Below, in pieces: positions 36,038 through 45,314 of a stretch of DNA of 64,000 nucleotides. A model generated the notes under the pieces. It saw only the letters and a program-made list of their open reading frames with translations, was not told the origin of the DNA and did not search any database. Source of the DNA: Thermococcus thermotolerans (GTDB lineage Archaea; Methanobacteriota_B; Thermococci; Thermococcales; Thermococcaceae); the NCBI RefSeq assembly GCF_024707485.1, contig NZ_CP102602.1:1-64000 (forward strand), read 5' to 3'. The position numbers and the translations under genes were made by a program. Position 1 is the first letter of the stretch; the number at the start of each line of letters is the position of its first letter.

Positions 36038-37072
36038 CTACAGTCTAAGCGTCCCCTCTTCCATCAGGAGCTCCCCGTCCACGAGCACAGTAGGGTTCAT
36101 GACAACGAAGTCGATGTGGATTTTCGACTCGTTTGCTCCCCCGAGATGCAGGTTGTGGCCGACCGCCACGTGAACCGTCCCAAGGGCCTTCTCATCGAAT
36201 ATCCTGAGGCCGAGGGGCTTTACCCCAGGGTTCAGCCCTATTCCGAACTCCGCTATAACATTCCCTCCCGGCGTTTCAAGCCTATCCCTGAGCTCGTCGG
36301 CCTTTTTGCCCCCCATGGAGATGACCTTACCTCTATGAAACTCCAGCTCCAGATCCTCGTGGGGAAGGACGAGCCGCCCTGAGGCGGAGCTCTCTATGGG
36401 GGCTATGTAAACCTCCCCCGCTGGAATCTCGACCTCGCACTCCCTACGCTTCAACCGACAGTCGCGGAGCGTCCCGTCTTCAAGGCCTGGCTTTCTCCCC
36501 TCAACGCTGAACCTCAGATGTGTGCCGTTTTCGTCTGTTATAAGAACATCCTTCGCCCCATTGAGTCTCTCTGCCACAATAAGCCCGAGCTCGCGCATCC
36601 GAACATAGTCCACGTCCACTGCGGAGATGAACTCTAGGAGGTATTCACTGGGCTTTATCCCGTCCTCCTCAAGCCACACCGGCGGGGGAAGGTTCAAGAG
36701 GAGCGTCGGCACCTTCTCCTCCTGCAGGAGGCCATATATAGAGTCCCAGAAGGAGAAGACCTTCTCCTGAACGTTCTCGGATAGATCATCGACGGCCGTG
36801 TACTGGGAGAGCCATATCACGACGTCAGCTTTCCCGAGGATGCCGGCAACGCTTTCTGAAGGCTTTTCTGGAAAATCAGATATCAGCGAGTCGTCGAAAC
36901 TCCAGAGGAACGGGAGCGCGCCAACGCGGATGGCCTCCTCAGCCAGCAGGCTGGCGAAGTTCCTGTTGTGTGCCCCGTGGATTATCAGCACCGATTCACC
37001 TGTCCTAACAAGCGCCGAGTCCTTGATTATGCACCCGGCGGCGCTCCTGAGACTGTTCTCCATCTCAAACAC
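36038..37072 (-). CDS. M29-family aminopeptidase
   Basis: This 344-residue protein resembles thermophilic M29 (AmpS/aminopeptidase T) metallopeptidases. The C-terminal metal-binding residues are visible as EVYIAPIESSASGRL near 215, EFGIGLNPG near 278, and TVHVAVGHNLHLGGANESKIHIDFVV near 305-330. It would trim N-terminal residues of peptides in the cytoplasm, using two divalent metals. The N-terminal third is more divergent than usual. It lies between GNAT genes, all on the minus strand. Confidence 0.83.
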   Translation of the reverse strand: MFEMENSLRSAAGCIIKDSALVRTGESVLIIHGAHNRNFASLLAEEAIRVGALPFLWSFDDSLISDFPEKPSESVAGILGKADVVIWLSQYTAVDDLSENVQEKVFSFWDSIYGLLQEEKVPTLLLNLPPPVWLEEDGIKPSEYLLEFISAVDVDYVRMRELGLIVAERLNGAKDVLITDENGTHLRFSVEGRKPGLEDGTLRDCRLKRRECEVEIPAGEVYIAPIESSASGRLVLPHEDLELEFHRGKVISMGGKKADELRDRLETPGGNVIAEFGIGLNPGVKPLGLRIFDEKALGTVHVAVGHNLHLGGANESKIHIDFVVMNPTVLVDGELLMEEGTLRL

Positions 37073-37073
37073 C

Positions 37074-37904
37074 TCAGATCAACTTCTTCCTGAACACCAG
37101 AACGTCCGGCTCTCTGAAGTCGGCCCAGTTCTTAAATCCGAGCTCTTTAAGGGGTTCTATCAAATCTTTCCTCTCCTCGGGGAGCATTATATCAATGCTG
37201 TCGTAGCCAATCCTCTTTGCCTCAAAGCTTGTAGCTGGGAGGAGCGACCCAATGGCTTCGATCGAAAGCTTAAAAGGTGAAAACGTAGGGTCGTTCTCGC
37301 TCATCGGTGGATACAGAAACTTGAAACCACGGTATTCTCTAATCTCGGCTTTTTCTTTTAACCATTCTCTGCTCTGCCTACAGTTGTGCAGGAACTTCCA
37401 GCCATATGGGATATAACGATATTCCATCTCATCGGAGGGTTTTATCTCAGCCCTCTCGGGCGTGTCTTCTGGGACAGGAGGCCTTTGAATATAGTAGAAG
37501 CGTGCAACAACCTTAAATCCGTCCCTCTTTGCCATTGCTATGCTCTCGCGGTTGAGGAAGTATGTCGCGAACTCAAGGGCTTCAATCTTCCCCTCGCGGG
37601 CGAGCCTCTCGCCCAGTTCAAGCATAAAGCCGTGGAGCTTCCTCCCGTAGCCCCTACCTCTATAATCCGGGTGAACCCTCAGTCCCTCCAGCCAGCCGAC
37701 CTTTCCCGGGAGAAGCGTCAGCTTCGCCGTGCCGATTACCTTTCCATCAACCTCCAACACGTAGAAGTGGCCGTCTCTAAGCCACTCGTCAAAGACCCTC
37801 GCCAGGTAGTCCTCGCCGCCCCAGGTCAGCCTTGCAATCTCCTCGATGGATGGTCTGTCCTCCGGCTTTGCATCTCGGATGAGCGGTTCCATGATATCAC
37901 CCAA
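37074..37904 (-). CDS. GNAT N-acetyltransferase
   Basis: This 276-residue protein has an N-terminal GNAT domain (LRVHPDYRGRGYGRKLHGFMLELG near 75-98). It is followed by about 150 residues that include a second, degenerate domain. This two-part form is common in archaeal GNATs of unknown substrate. It is one base away from the M29 peptidase gene. GGGTGATATC precedes the start region; ATG 37889 is an alternative beginning MEPLIRDAKPED. Confidence 0.82.
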   Translation of the reverse strand: MGDIMEPLIRDAKPEDRPSIEEIARLTWGGEDYLARVFDEWLRDGHFYVLEVDGKVIGTAKLTLLPGKVGWLEGLRVHPDYRGRGYGRKLHGFMLELGERLAREGKIEALEFATYFLNRESIAMAKRDGFKVVARFYYIQRPPVPEDTPERAEIKPSDEMEYRYIPYGWKFLHNCRQSREWLKEKAEIREYRGFKFLYPPMSENDPTFSPFKLSIEAIGSLLPATSFEAKRIGYDSIDIMLPEERKDLIEPLKELGFKNWADFREPDVLVFRKKLI

Positions 37905-37925
37905 GTTTATTAGCTCCGTCTCAAT

Positions 37926-38798
37926 TTATGGGTTTGGGAATGTCAGGTTAAACATCAGCCCACCGGTCAGATTGAGGATGTCCCTCTTTAGCCCCTGAGC
38001 GGTAGCATTGTACGGGGCGAGCTTCTCGATGGTATCCAACGTTCTCAGCTCGTCCTCTTTTTCGCAACCCCCTTCGAATGGCCGGGTAAGTTCAAGCCGT
38101 CTTAATACCCCCGTTTTCCCATCGACTTCACCGATGATGAACCAGCATAGGGAGAGGTTTTCGGCCAAGATACACTCCATCTCAGAGTCGAACCAGGTTT
38201 CGTTATCAGAAAGCAGTTCAACGGGGTGTCTGCATGTTTTTAGGATTCTGTGGTTGGATATTCCCAAGGAAGTCGTTACGTTTCGGTACAGCCTGTTGTA
38301 CGCCCGCATAACCTCCATGTCCGCGGTGTTAGCGGAGACCCCAATGACCTCTCCAGTGGTGTGGTTGACCTTGTACCGTATCCATGGAAAGCCCCTCACC
38401 GGAGTGCCGTTCGGGTAGTACGCCGTGATTTGGACGTAGACGATGCTCCGCTCGGTTTGCCCATAGGGGTAGTACCACACCCAAAAGACGCCTTCCCTGG
38501 GGTCGTAGCTCGCCTCGAAGCTCCACGTGGAGATGCTGTCCACCGTCAGGGAGGCGTTTCCGAGCCTTTCCATTATGTCCGGCCGCGTTTTTTGGAGGTA
38601 TTCCCTCGCTGCGTAGATGTCCCGCCCGTACTCGCTCCAGAGGATGTGACTGTACTGCTCGTGCTGGTTCTTGAACCCCTCAACGTCTCTTCTCAGCTCT
38701 CCAATTTCGAGGCGCATCTGAACCATCTGGACGATTAAGATGAAAATTATGACGAAGGGAATGATTGCTTTGAGGTTGTCATCCATGTCGCATCCCAT
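37926..38798 (-). CDS. Hypothetical membrane-anchored extracytoplasmic protein
   Basis: This 290-residue protein has one N-terminal membrane segment (about 8-27), a short coiled-coil stretch (QMVQMRLEIGELRRDVEGFKN), then a large outside domain with several Asn-X-Ser/Thr sites and four Cys residues. The domain contains FEASYDPREGVFWVWYYPYGQTERS, like a PepSY/YpeB-type beta sheet, but this is not certain. No partner genes are adjacent. Confidence 0.7.
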   Translation of the reverse strand: MGCDMDDNLKAIIPFVIIFILIVQMVQMRLEIGELRRDVEGFKNQHEQYSHILWSEYGRDIYAAREYLQKTRPDIMERLGNASLTVDSISTWSFEASYDPREGVFWVWYYPYGQTERSIVYVQITAYYPNGTPVRGFPWIRYKVNHTTGEVIGVSANTADMEVMRAYNRLYRNVTTSLGISNHRILKTCRHPVELLSDNETWFDSEMECILAENLSLCWFIIGEVDGKTGVLRRLELTRPFEGGCEKEDELRTLDTIEKLAPYNATAQGLKRDILNLTGGLMFNLTFPNP

Positions 38799-38843
38799 AC
38801 TACTAACGTTTCAAGGTTTATAACTTTACCTTTGACTGTGGTG

Positions 38844-40013
38844 TCATGTCCGAGCTCCCCGTGACTTAAACAGCGTAAACACGAGCAGCACCGACGCCAG
38901 AAACGCGGCAGATGCCGCGATGATTGAAGTTCTTAGAACGTCCTCCCCTCTTTCTATCAGCCACGCAAAAGTTAATTGCGACAGCGGAATCACCAGCGTC
39001 GCGAGGGCGTCGAAAACCCCTTTCACGGTTCCGAGGCTCTCCAGAGGGATGAACTTCTGCATCAGGCTGTCGAAGGAGACGTTGAGGAGTTCCCTACCAA
39101 AGCCCAGCAGAAAGACCGCAGGGAACAGCGCTATCACCGCCGGAACGCCGACGATGAGGAGCGCGATGCTCTGGAGGAGCATTCCCGCAACCAGCGGCCG
39201 CTTTAGGCCAGCCCGCCTTCTATGGGCCAAGTAGGTCAGCCCTACCACCGCCACGAGGCTTCCGGCCGTCGTGAGCCCCTGAAGGATGCCGTAGAGAACC
39301 TTACCTTTTGCGAGTTCCCTCAGGGAGGCGAAGACGAATATCCTGAAGGAGCCGAGGGCGAAGTTGAAGAGCAGCACCGAGGCGAGGATTCCAACCACGA
39401 GCCCCCTGCTGATTTGCAACCGCTGCTCTTCCCTGGTCTCAGCCGTCCCTTCGCGCTTCACCTCGACGTTCAGGTAGGGAAGGAGCGTGAGCGCACCGAT
39501 TAGAAGAAGAATCGCGTCGAGGAACATTGCCCCGATTCCGAAGCGATACGCTAAGAATCCGGCCAGTGGAAACGCCACCAGGGAGACCCCGTTCCCCACA
39601 GTTGCCAGCGCCGCGTTCAGCCCCTGAAGCTCAGACTCGTCAAGGGTCATCGAGGCTACCAACGAGAATCCGTAGTAGCGGTGGAGTATATCCAGCGCAG
39701 AGATACCCGAGACTATGAGGTAGAAGGCCCAGACGTTCGAGGAGAACGGGATTATAAGAACTGCAAGGGCTGCCTGGAGAATGAGTGCGAGAAAAGCGAG
39801 TCTGACTTTTTTGGTCGTCCTGTCGAGGGTTTTCCCGAGGATTGGAGGAAGGATGACCCATGGTAGGTGAGTGAAGAGCGCAAAACCCCCGATGCTCACC
39901 AGCGAGCCGGTTGTATCCAGCAGACTCCAGGGTAGGGCGACGCTCTCGATTGCATCCCCGATGATTCTAAAGGATGATGTGAGCATATGCAGGCGGTAGA
40001 GGGTTCGCTTCAC
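38844..40013 (-). CDS. Major facilitator superfamily transporter
   Basis: This MFS protein of about 389 residues has roughly 12 spans and the loop GKTLDRTTKKVRLAFL after span 2. The frame is open to ATG 40055, but a TATA-like TTTTTTAAACC on the minus strand (about 40036-40046) would lie inside that longer form. So I favour GTG 40013 or ATG 39986 as the start. It is divergent from a methyltransferase gene, with which it shares an AT-rich promoter. Substrate unknown. Confidence 0.78.
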   Translation of the reverse strand: MKRTLYRLHMLTSSFRIIGDAIESVALPWSLLDTTGSLVSIGGFALFTHLPWVILPPILGKTLDRTTKKVRLAFLALILQAALAVLIIPFSSNVWAFYLIVSGISALDILHRYYGFSLVASMTLDESELQGLNAALATVGNGVSLVAFPLAGFLAYRFGIGAMFLDAILLLIGALTLLPYLNVEVKREGTAETREEQRLQISRGLVVGILASVLLFNFALGSFRIFVFASLRELAKGKVLYGILQGLTTAGSLVAVVGLTYLAHRRRAGLKRPLVAGMLLQSIALLIVGVPAVIALFPAVFLLGFGRELLNVSFDSLMQKFIPLESLGTVKGVFDALATLVIPLSQLTFAWLIERGEDVLRTSIIAASAAFLASVLLVFTLFKSRGART

Positions 40014-40074
40014 GGAGTGATGTTGAAGAGAGGGTTTAAAAAAATTATGAATCAAAATTCATGCGGTGTTCAAA

Positions 40075-40677
40075 ATGGAAAAGTGGGACTTTGATGGTTG
40101 GGCCGAGAGCTACGATGAGGACGTAACAAAGGAGGACTGGATACACAGGGACTACTGGAAGGTTCTCAAACTTGTTGCGGAGAGGGTCACAGGCCTTGTT
40201 GTAGACATCGGGTGCGGTACAGGTAGCATACTGCGCTTTCTCAGGTCGGAAAACTACGTCGGCGTTGAGCCCTCAGAGGGGATGAGAAAGAAGTTTCAGG
40301 AGAAGCACGGCTTTGAGCCGCTGGATGGCCATTTCCTAAGCGTGCCCATTCCCCCGGAGAGTGCTGACACCGTAATAACGACCTACGCCTTCCACCACGT
40401 GCCGGATGAGGAAAAGGAGGACGCGATAAAGGAGATGCTCCGCATTCTGAAACCTAGCGGGAGAATCGTCATCGCCGATGTGATGTTTGAGTCAGAGGAG
40501 GAAAAGATGAGAATCGGGGAGGAGGACGGTCTAAAGGAGGAGATAGAGGGCGAGTACTTCGCCACCGTTGACATGCTGCGGAAAATCTGCACAAAACTGG
40601 GGCTGGAATGCCGGTTTGAGCGGGTGAATCGCTACATCTGGATTGTCGATGTGCTCACCTCTGACCGGAAAGACTAA
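40075..40677 (+). CDS. Class I SAM-dependent methyltransferase
   Basis: This 200-residue methyltransferase has motif I VVDIGCGTGSIL near 44, an acidic V-GVEPSE loop, and the ADTVITTYAFHHVP and LKPSGRIVIADVMF segments typical of ubiquinone/menaquinone-type small-molecule methyltransferases. GGTG eight bases before ATG 40075 supports this start over GTG 40066. The next gene on the strand is a winged-helix regulator 25 bp on. Confidence 0.87.
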   Translation: MEKWDFDGWAESYDEDVTKEDWIHRDYWKVLKLVAERVTGLVVDIGCGTGSILRFLRSENYVGVEPSEGMRKKFQEKHGFEPLDGHFLSVPIPPESADTVITTYAFHHVPDEEKEDAIKEMLRILKPSGRIVIADVMFESEEEKMRIGEEDGLKEEIEGEYFATVDMLRKICTKLGLECRFERVNRYIWIVDVLTSDRKD

Positions 40678-40702
40678 ATGATTGACCACTCTATGGGGGA
40701 TC

Positions 40703-41143
40703 ATGCCCGATGAAGACCTCGCCAGGGAAGTCCAGGAGCTCAAGAAGGCACTTGAGGAGCTCAGGGAGAGCTTCGCCGTCGTTTCCCAGATGGCGCAGGC
40801 CTATCTGAGGCTCATCAACATATACGCCCAGTACGGCGGGCTCAGTGTGGACCTAGTTGTCCCTGAGCTCAGAGGCGACCCAATAGCGCGCGAAATCGTC
40901 CGGATTCTCTTCGACCTGAAGAGGGCCAACGTGAGTCAAATAGCAAGAGAGCTGAAGGGAAGGCGCGGAAAGGCCTCGCGGAACACTGTTAGGGCGAAGC
41001 TGGCCGAGTTAAAAAACCTCGGCATCGTTGTCGAGGTTCCTGGTGAGAGAGGAAGGGTCTATGCCCTCTCCCGCGAAGTGGTCAAAAAGTGGCTTGAAAT
41101 GATCGGAATGCCGATTAGGTTTGACCAGACTAACGATTATTGA
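40703..41143 (+). CDS. Winged-helix transcription regulator with coiled coil
   Basis: This 146-residue protein has an N-terminal coiled coil (LAREVQELKKALEELRESF) and a C-terminal winged helix (about 75-135). The helix pair SQIARELKGRRGKASRNTVRAKLAELKNLGIV forms the helix-turn-helix, followed by the wing GERGRVYALS. It probably binds DNA as a dimer through the coiled coil. It is followed 10 bp later by a coiled-coil protein and a 56-residue protein, likely one operon. Confidence 0.85.
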   Translation: MPDEDLAREVQELKKALEELRESFAVVSQMAQAYLRLINIYAQYGGLSVDLVVPELRGDPIAREIVRILFDLKRANVSQIARELKGRRGKASRNTVRAKLAELKNLGIVVEVPGERGRVYALSREVVKKWLEMIGMPIRFDQTNDY

Positions 41144-41153
41144 GGTGGTTGAT

Positions 41154-41642
41154 ATGGTGGATGAGAAGGTAGGAACCCCGAAGAAGCTGGAGGAGCTCCT
41201 CGACGAGCTGGTCGAGGGGATAAGGAACGCAAAGACCGAGGAGGAGGTCGAGCTCCTCAAGAAGAAGGCCGAGATTGTGGAAGACCTTATACAGACCTAC
41301 GAGGGTGACAAAGACCTCGAAAAGATACCGGCCATCATGGACAAGGTCGGCGACATGATCGAGGACATCCTTCAGCCGCTCAAGGAGCTCCTCAATGAAC
41401 TCTACAGTCCGGAGAGGGTCCAGGCGATGGGCAGAAGCGTGGCCGAGTTCTACAAGAACCTGGCCGAGGCTGGAATGGACAGGGATGCGGCCCTTGAGCT
41501 GACGAAGGAGTACATGGAGGCAATAAACCCGGGCAAGAAGCTTATGGAGATACTTGCCAACTTTGGAAAAGGAGGTTTCGGCAGCATAAATATTCCCGGC
41601 ACTCCACTGGGGCCAGGAGGGAATGAACGAAAGGAGGAGTGA
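41154..41642 (+). CDS. Coiled-coil hypothetical protein
   Basis: This 162-residue acidic helical protein consists of heptad-rich segments (KKLEELLDELVEGIRNAKTEEEVELLKKKAEIVEDL). Its flexible Gly/Pro-rich tail ends NIPGTPLGPGGNERKEE. No catalytic motif. GGTGG precedes ATG 41154. It is downstream of the winged-helix regulator and may be its partner; this is only suggested by the arrangement. Confidence 0.8.
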   Translation: MVDEKVGTPKKLEELLDELVEGIRNAKTEEEVELLKKKAEIVEDLIQTYEGDKDLEKIPAIMDKVGDMIEDILQPLKELLNELYSPERVQAMGRSVAEFYKNLAEAGMDRDAALELTKEYMEAINPGKKLMEILANFGKGGFGSINIPGTPLGPGGNERKEE

Positions 41643-41678
41643 GCTTGGGGCTCTTTCACTATTTTTCTTCGACTGCCC

Positions 41679-41849
41679 ATGATAGCGTTCAGGATGGCTG
41701 GTCTGGTCAGGGTGGCCAACCGGGCGAAGCGCTGTTTTAGGGGGGCACTTCTCCGCGAAGGTCTTCCGGCAGGGGTCGTGGAGGAGCTGGTTAGAGAGTT
41801 CGACCCTTCTGCCCCTCTAAAGGACACCTTTAGTTTCCGGCGGCGTTGA
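41679..41849 (+). CDS. Small basic hypothetical protein
   Basis: This 56-residue frame (starts MIAFRMAGLVRVANRAKR) follows the coiled-coil gene in the same reading frame after its stop. The middle, RCFRGALLREGLPAGVVEELVREFD, reads as two amphipathic helices, like small archaeal proteins of the form 'RFRxALxxxGLPxxxxxELxxxY'. It has no clear ribosome binding site, so translation may depend on the upstream gene. Coding is likely but not certain. Confidence 0.5.
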   Translation: MIAFRMAGLVRVANRAKRCFRGALLREGLPAGVVEELVREFDPSAPLKDTFSFRRR

Positions 41850-41938
41850 GCTTATTTCCCCCACATGAACCCTGCGGCGCTTTTGACGCTGGACTCTTCT
41901 CCGTAGATGAGGATCAGGACATCCATGTCCCCGTACCT

Positions 41939-43756
41939 TTAGACCTCGATGTACACGGCCCTTTCAGAGCTCCCGAAGAGGTCTTTTGCCAAGAGATGCC
42001 TCATTCCGTCGTGGGACGGAAGCTCAGCATAGTCACTCTCGACCCATCCGTTGTCGAGAAGAGCTTTCTTGAGCCTCAAATAAACCTCGTGACCGAGCCT
42101 GTCCGGGTAGAACAGCACCACGGCCTTTACGTTGCCCCAGGTGTTTACTTCGCCCTCAAGGGCGTAAACGTATCCCTCGAACCTCAGACCAGCTTGAACC
42201 GTCCAGTTCTCTGGTTTCACCTTCCCCTTAAGCTCACCGAAGGAGAGCAACGTTTCGGGGCTCGCGCCGCCCGTGCCTACCACGTGCCAGAAGAGGTTAT
42301 TGGTCGAATATCTGGACTTCTTGAGGGCGATAGCGATGTAATGGTCGTAGCGGTACTGGGCGTAGAGGAGGATGGTATCCTCACCTTTGACAAAGCTCCG
42401 GTAGTAGGGGTCGCTCCCGTCATCCGTCCTTTCCCAGCCGTTCGCGAGGAGCTTTTTGGTGAGCTCGTCCCTCGCTTCGAAGTATGCGCTGACGTTCGGA
42501 TAAACAAGGAACATGAACTCTACATCGCCGGTTCTGCCAGTGTACCAGTCGGCCGCGGAAACTTCAGGAATGTCAACGAAGTCCGCAGTGATGTTGAAGT
42601 TCTTCCTGAGGTCGTCGAGAACCATTCGTATCACAGTACTCGGCTTGGGATAGCGCTCGCCAAGGGGTCTGAAAGTGAGGGCCGGCAGCTCCGGCGCCCG
42701 CTTCTGGCTCAGGACTGGAGTGGGCGATAGGTACGGCTCCAGGCTCCAGAAGCCGCTCACGATTTTCCGAACCTCGCTCCCGTTTCCCACGAGGATTGTG
42801 AGCCTCTCAAGGCTGGCTTGCCTCGCCAGCTCGATGTAGGCTGAGACGCCGTCCCCCTCAAGGAAGTCACTCGCCACGAGGTAGCCGGCCGGATTCCGGG
42901 TGTGGGTGTTGATGAACTCTCTCTCAACCCAGCCGTTTTTGAGAAATGCCTTCTTGAGCTGGAGGTAAACCTCCCTGCCCTCGTAGGGCCGGTAAACAAG
43001 GAAGACTACACTCACGTTGGTTCCCTCAACGGTTCCCTCCAGGGCGTCCAGGTAGCCGGAGAACCTCAAACCCCTATCCTCGCTCCAGTTGTCCTCGGCC
43101 ACTTTGACCGGCAGGAAGAGACCCAGAACCTTGCCCGGTCCCGGTCCGATCATGATGAAGCTCCACGCGAACTCCGAGAGAAGCTTTGCTCTCTCTTCTG
43201 AGTCCCCTCCATCGGCCTTCGCCACGAGGAGGACGTAGAAGTAGGGTTCGTATGTGTAGAATACGGTGTGGGTCTCGTTTCCCCTCTCCCAGAAGTTTCC
43301 GTCACCCTGTCTGAAGCCGTTCTCCGTCAGGAGTTCCACCACATCGTTCATGGCCTTCGCAACCGCCGTCGAGTTGGGGTAGGCAAAGAGGCCGAACTCA
43401 ATGCCGGCCGCCGTTCCGGTAAAGCTCGCGAGGCTTTCCGGGGGCATGAGTATGTCCGCGAAACTTTCGGTGACGTTGTATTTCTCAGAAATTCTGGAGA
43501 CCACCTCGCTGATGGGGTTCTCGGGAGGGTATGAGAGCCAATCCAACCGCTTTGGCTTGAACGTTCCCATGGGAAACGCGGCTTTTGCCTTTTCTTGCTG
43601 GGACGTGTTTTCGGAGACATGCTCGTCCACGCCTCCGTGGGTTGTCTCAATCACCGGGCTTTCTGGTTTCTCTACCTGCGGGCTGTTGATGCATCCTCCT
43701 GACGTCGTGATCAGAATTATGAGGATGAATGAAACAATAATTTCGACGCGCCTCAT
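41939..43756 (-). CDS. Duplicated-domain lipoprotein, interrupted near C-terminus
   Basis: This 605-residue protein has a lipoprotein signal (Cys22 in TTSGGC) and two tandem copies of a domain of about 270 residues. Shared landmarks in copy 1 and copy 2 are EDRGLRFSGYLDALEGTV and QAGLRFEGYVYALEGEV, then GREVYLQLKKAFLKNGWVE and GHEVYLRLKKALLDNGWVE. The stop TAA (41939-41941) falls where copy 1 continues. The next 28 codons, to 41852, stay in frame and match the end of copy 1. The gene is thus either recently broken or mis-read there. Function unknown. Confidence 0.8.
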   Translation of the reverse strand: MRRVEIIVSFILIILITTSGGCINSPQVEKPESPVIETTHGGVDEHVSENTSQQEKAKAAFPMGTFKPKRLDWLSYPPENPISEVVSRISEKYNVTESFADILMPPESLASFTGTAAGIEFGLFAYPNSTAVAKAMNDVVELLTENGFRQGDGNFWERGNETHTVFYTYEPYFYVLLVAKADGGDSEERAKLLSEFAWSFIMIGPGPGKVLGLFLPVKVAEDNWSEDRGLRFSGYLDALEGTVEGTNVSVVFLVYRPYEGREVYLQLKKAFLKNGWVEREFINTHTRNPAGYLVASDFLEGDGVSAYIELARQASLERLTILVGNGSEVRKIVSGFWSLEPYLSPTPVLSQKRAPELPALTFRPLGERYPKPSTVIRMVLDDLRKNFNITADFVDIPEVSAADWYTGRTGDVEFMFLVYPNVSAYFEARDELTKKLLANGWERTDDGSDPYYRSFVKGEDTILLYAQYRYDHYIAIALKKSRYSTNNLFWHVVGTGGASPETLLSFGELKGKVKPENWTVQAGLRFEGYVYALEGEVNTWGNVKAVVLFYPDRLGHEVYLRLKKALLDNGWVESDYAELPSHDGMRHLLAKDLFGSSERAVYIEV

Positions 43757-43819
43757 GGGAACCCCGGAGATTTTTGGACTTTGGATTATAAATACTTTTC
43801 TCCCGCAAGTTGTTCTCAA

Positions 43820-44362
43820 TCACCTCCCACCACTGTCCCTTCTGAACCGTTCGTAGATCAGCTCGTCGAGGTATTGCCCGTCACTCCATACGTGCTCTCT
43901 CAACCTGCCGGCGAGAGTGAAGCCGTTCTTCTCAAGAATTCGGATTGATGGCGCGTTGTCCTCGTGCACCTTGGCCCAGACCTTGCGGAGGTTGAGGTGA
44001 ACAAAGGCATATTCGCAGAGGAGTCTTACAATTTCGGTTCCATAGCCCTTTTCCCGTTCTTCCGGCGAGAGATAGTAGAGTATCTCCCCCCACCTTGCCT
44101 GCCAGTTAATCCAGTTGAATCCGGCTATGCCCACGAGCTTTCCGCTCTCGTTTTCTATCACCGCGAAAGTTGGAGTTTTCTCCTTGTTCTTCTTCAAATC
44201 TTCGTAGAACTCCTCCTCTTCCTCCGGCAGGGTGAAGTGGGCCGAGTTGAAGAGGTGCTGAACGGTGCTCCTCTCGTTGAACCACTCCCAGCTTTTGGGG
44301 AGGTCTTCCTTGAGGAGTATTGCCAGCGAAACCTTCTCGCCCTTCATGATTATGGGGTGCAT
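43820..44362 (-). CDS. RimJ/RimL-type N-acetyltransferase
   Basis: This 180-residue GNAT of the RimJ/RimL/SpeG type has PIIMKGEKVSLAILLKEDLPKSWEWFNER at the start, the acetyl-CoA loop EREKGYGTEIVRLLCEYAF near 105 and NAPSIRILEKNGFTLAGRLREHVWSDG near 140. Members acetylate protein N-termini or small amines. ATG 44362 has GGTGA upstream. It lies just upstream of the lipoprotein's promoter and 6 bp from a beta-propeller gene. Confidence 0.87.
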   Translation of the reverse strand: MHPIIMKGEKVSLAILLKEDLPKSWEWFNERSTVQHLFNSAHFTLPEEEEEFYEDLKKNKEKTPTFAVIENESGKLVGIAGFNWINWQARWGEILYYLSPEEREKGYGTEIVRLLCEYAFVHLNLRKVWAKVHEDNAPSIRILEKNGFTLAGRLREHVWSDGQYLDELIYERFRRDSGGR

Positions 44363-44380
44363 TTCCATCACCACCGAAGA

Positions 44381-45310
44381 CTAAATCTTCTCCCCAGCCA
44401 TAACGATTCTATCTTCCTTTTCCACCGTCCCGAGCGCGAGTTTTTCCGTTAAAACTTCAACGACACCATTCTTCCACAGCTCCCTCTTCCACAGAATTTT
44501 CCCGTCCCTGCCAATCTTCAGAACAGCCGCGTTTCCATCGAGCTCTCCACCAACGAGGACTCCGTCGTAGAATGAGATGAGGGATGTGGCCGTTCCCTTC
44601 TCAAGCTTGACCTCCCATCCCGGCCCCTTAATCCAGAGGTTCTTTCCCTTGTAGCCCGCTAGGATAAACTCACCATCCCAGAGGCCTGCGGTAAAGGCTA
44701 TTCCCTCCGCGAGCCCCTCCACGCCAAGGAGTTCTCCTTCCCTTGTAAAGGTGAATTCCCTCACAGTCCAGCGGTCTTTTTTAACGCTCCCTATTAGCCT
44801 AACGCCTTCTTTTCCTAAAAGGAGCGTCGATATTACGGTATCCTCCCACGGGCCGACTATCTTCAGCCAGAGGAGCCTTCCGTCGAGGGTCATCTCACCC
44901 AAAAAGAGACCCTTCTTTCCCGGCCTTCCAGTCTCGCCAGCGATGAAAAGGCCTTCTCCAGCCGACAGGATTGAATAAACCGCCTCGTTGCCCCAGATTT
45001 TGAGCCTCCTCTCCCAGAGGATGTTCAAGCCTTCGTCGAACCTCGCAACGTAGGCTTTCCAGCCCTCGCCTCCTTCAGGGGTTGCTTTTCCCTCGACGGC
45101 CCCACCAATGAGGTAGCCGTCGCCAAGCTTGGTCGCACTGTGGCCCTCCCAGTCATTTTTGCCGGCCAAAAAGTGAGTCTCGACTATCTCATCCCCTTTG
45201 AGTTTGGCCAGCATAATCCTGTAGCTCTTCCCGTCGTGAACGCTTCCAACGACGAGGTCACCGGCCATAGCCACAGGAACAGTCTCGGTGCCAAAGGAGT
45301 AAATCCTCAT
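44381..45310 (-). CDS. Beta-propeller-like cytosolic protein
   Basis: This 309-residue protein is made of repeated strands with the pattern GDGYLIGGAVEG, GEGLFIAGETG, KEGVRLIGSVKK, WDGEFILAGYKG and YDGVLVGGELDG. Each repeat is about 45 residues, which suggests a six- or seven-bladed propeller. There is no signal peptide. The fold is inferred from the repeats; ligand and function are unknown. It sits between the GNAT and methyltransferase genes on the minus strand. Confidence 0.75.
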   Translation of the reverse strand: MRIYSFGTETVPVAMAGDLVVGSVHDGKSYRIMLAKLKGDEIVETHFLAGKNDWEGHSATKLGDGYLIGGAVEGKATPEGGEGWKAYVARFDEGLNILWERRLKIWGNEAVYSILSAGEGLFIAGETGRPGKKGLFLGEMTLDGRLLWLKIVGPWEDTVISTLLLGKEGVRLIGSVKKDRWTVREFTFTREGELLGVEGLAEGIAFTAGLWDGEFILAGYKGKNLWIKGPGWEVKLEKGTATSLISFYDGVLVGGELDGNAAVLKIGRDGKILWKRELWKNGVVEVLTEKLALGTVEKEDRIVMAGEKI

Positions 45311-45314
45311 GGGC

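Noticed and set aside
41846-42730. 294-codon open frame on the plus strand
   Set aside because: It is antisense to the duplicated lipoprotein gene, has no start signal, and its translation has no recognisable domain.
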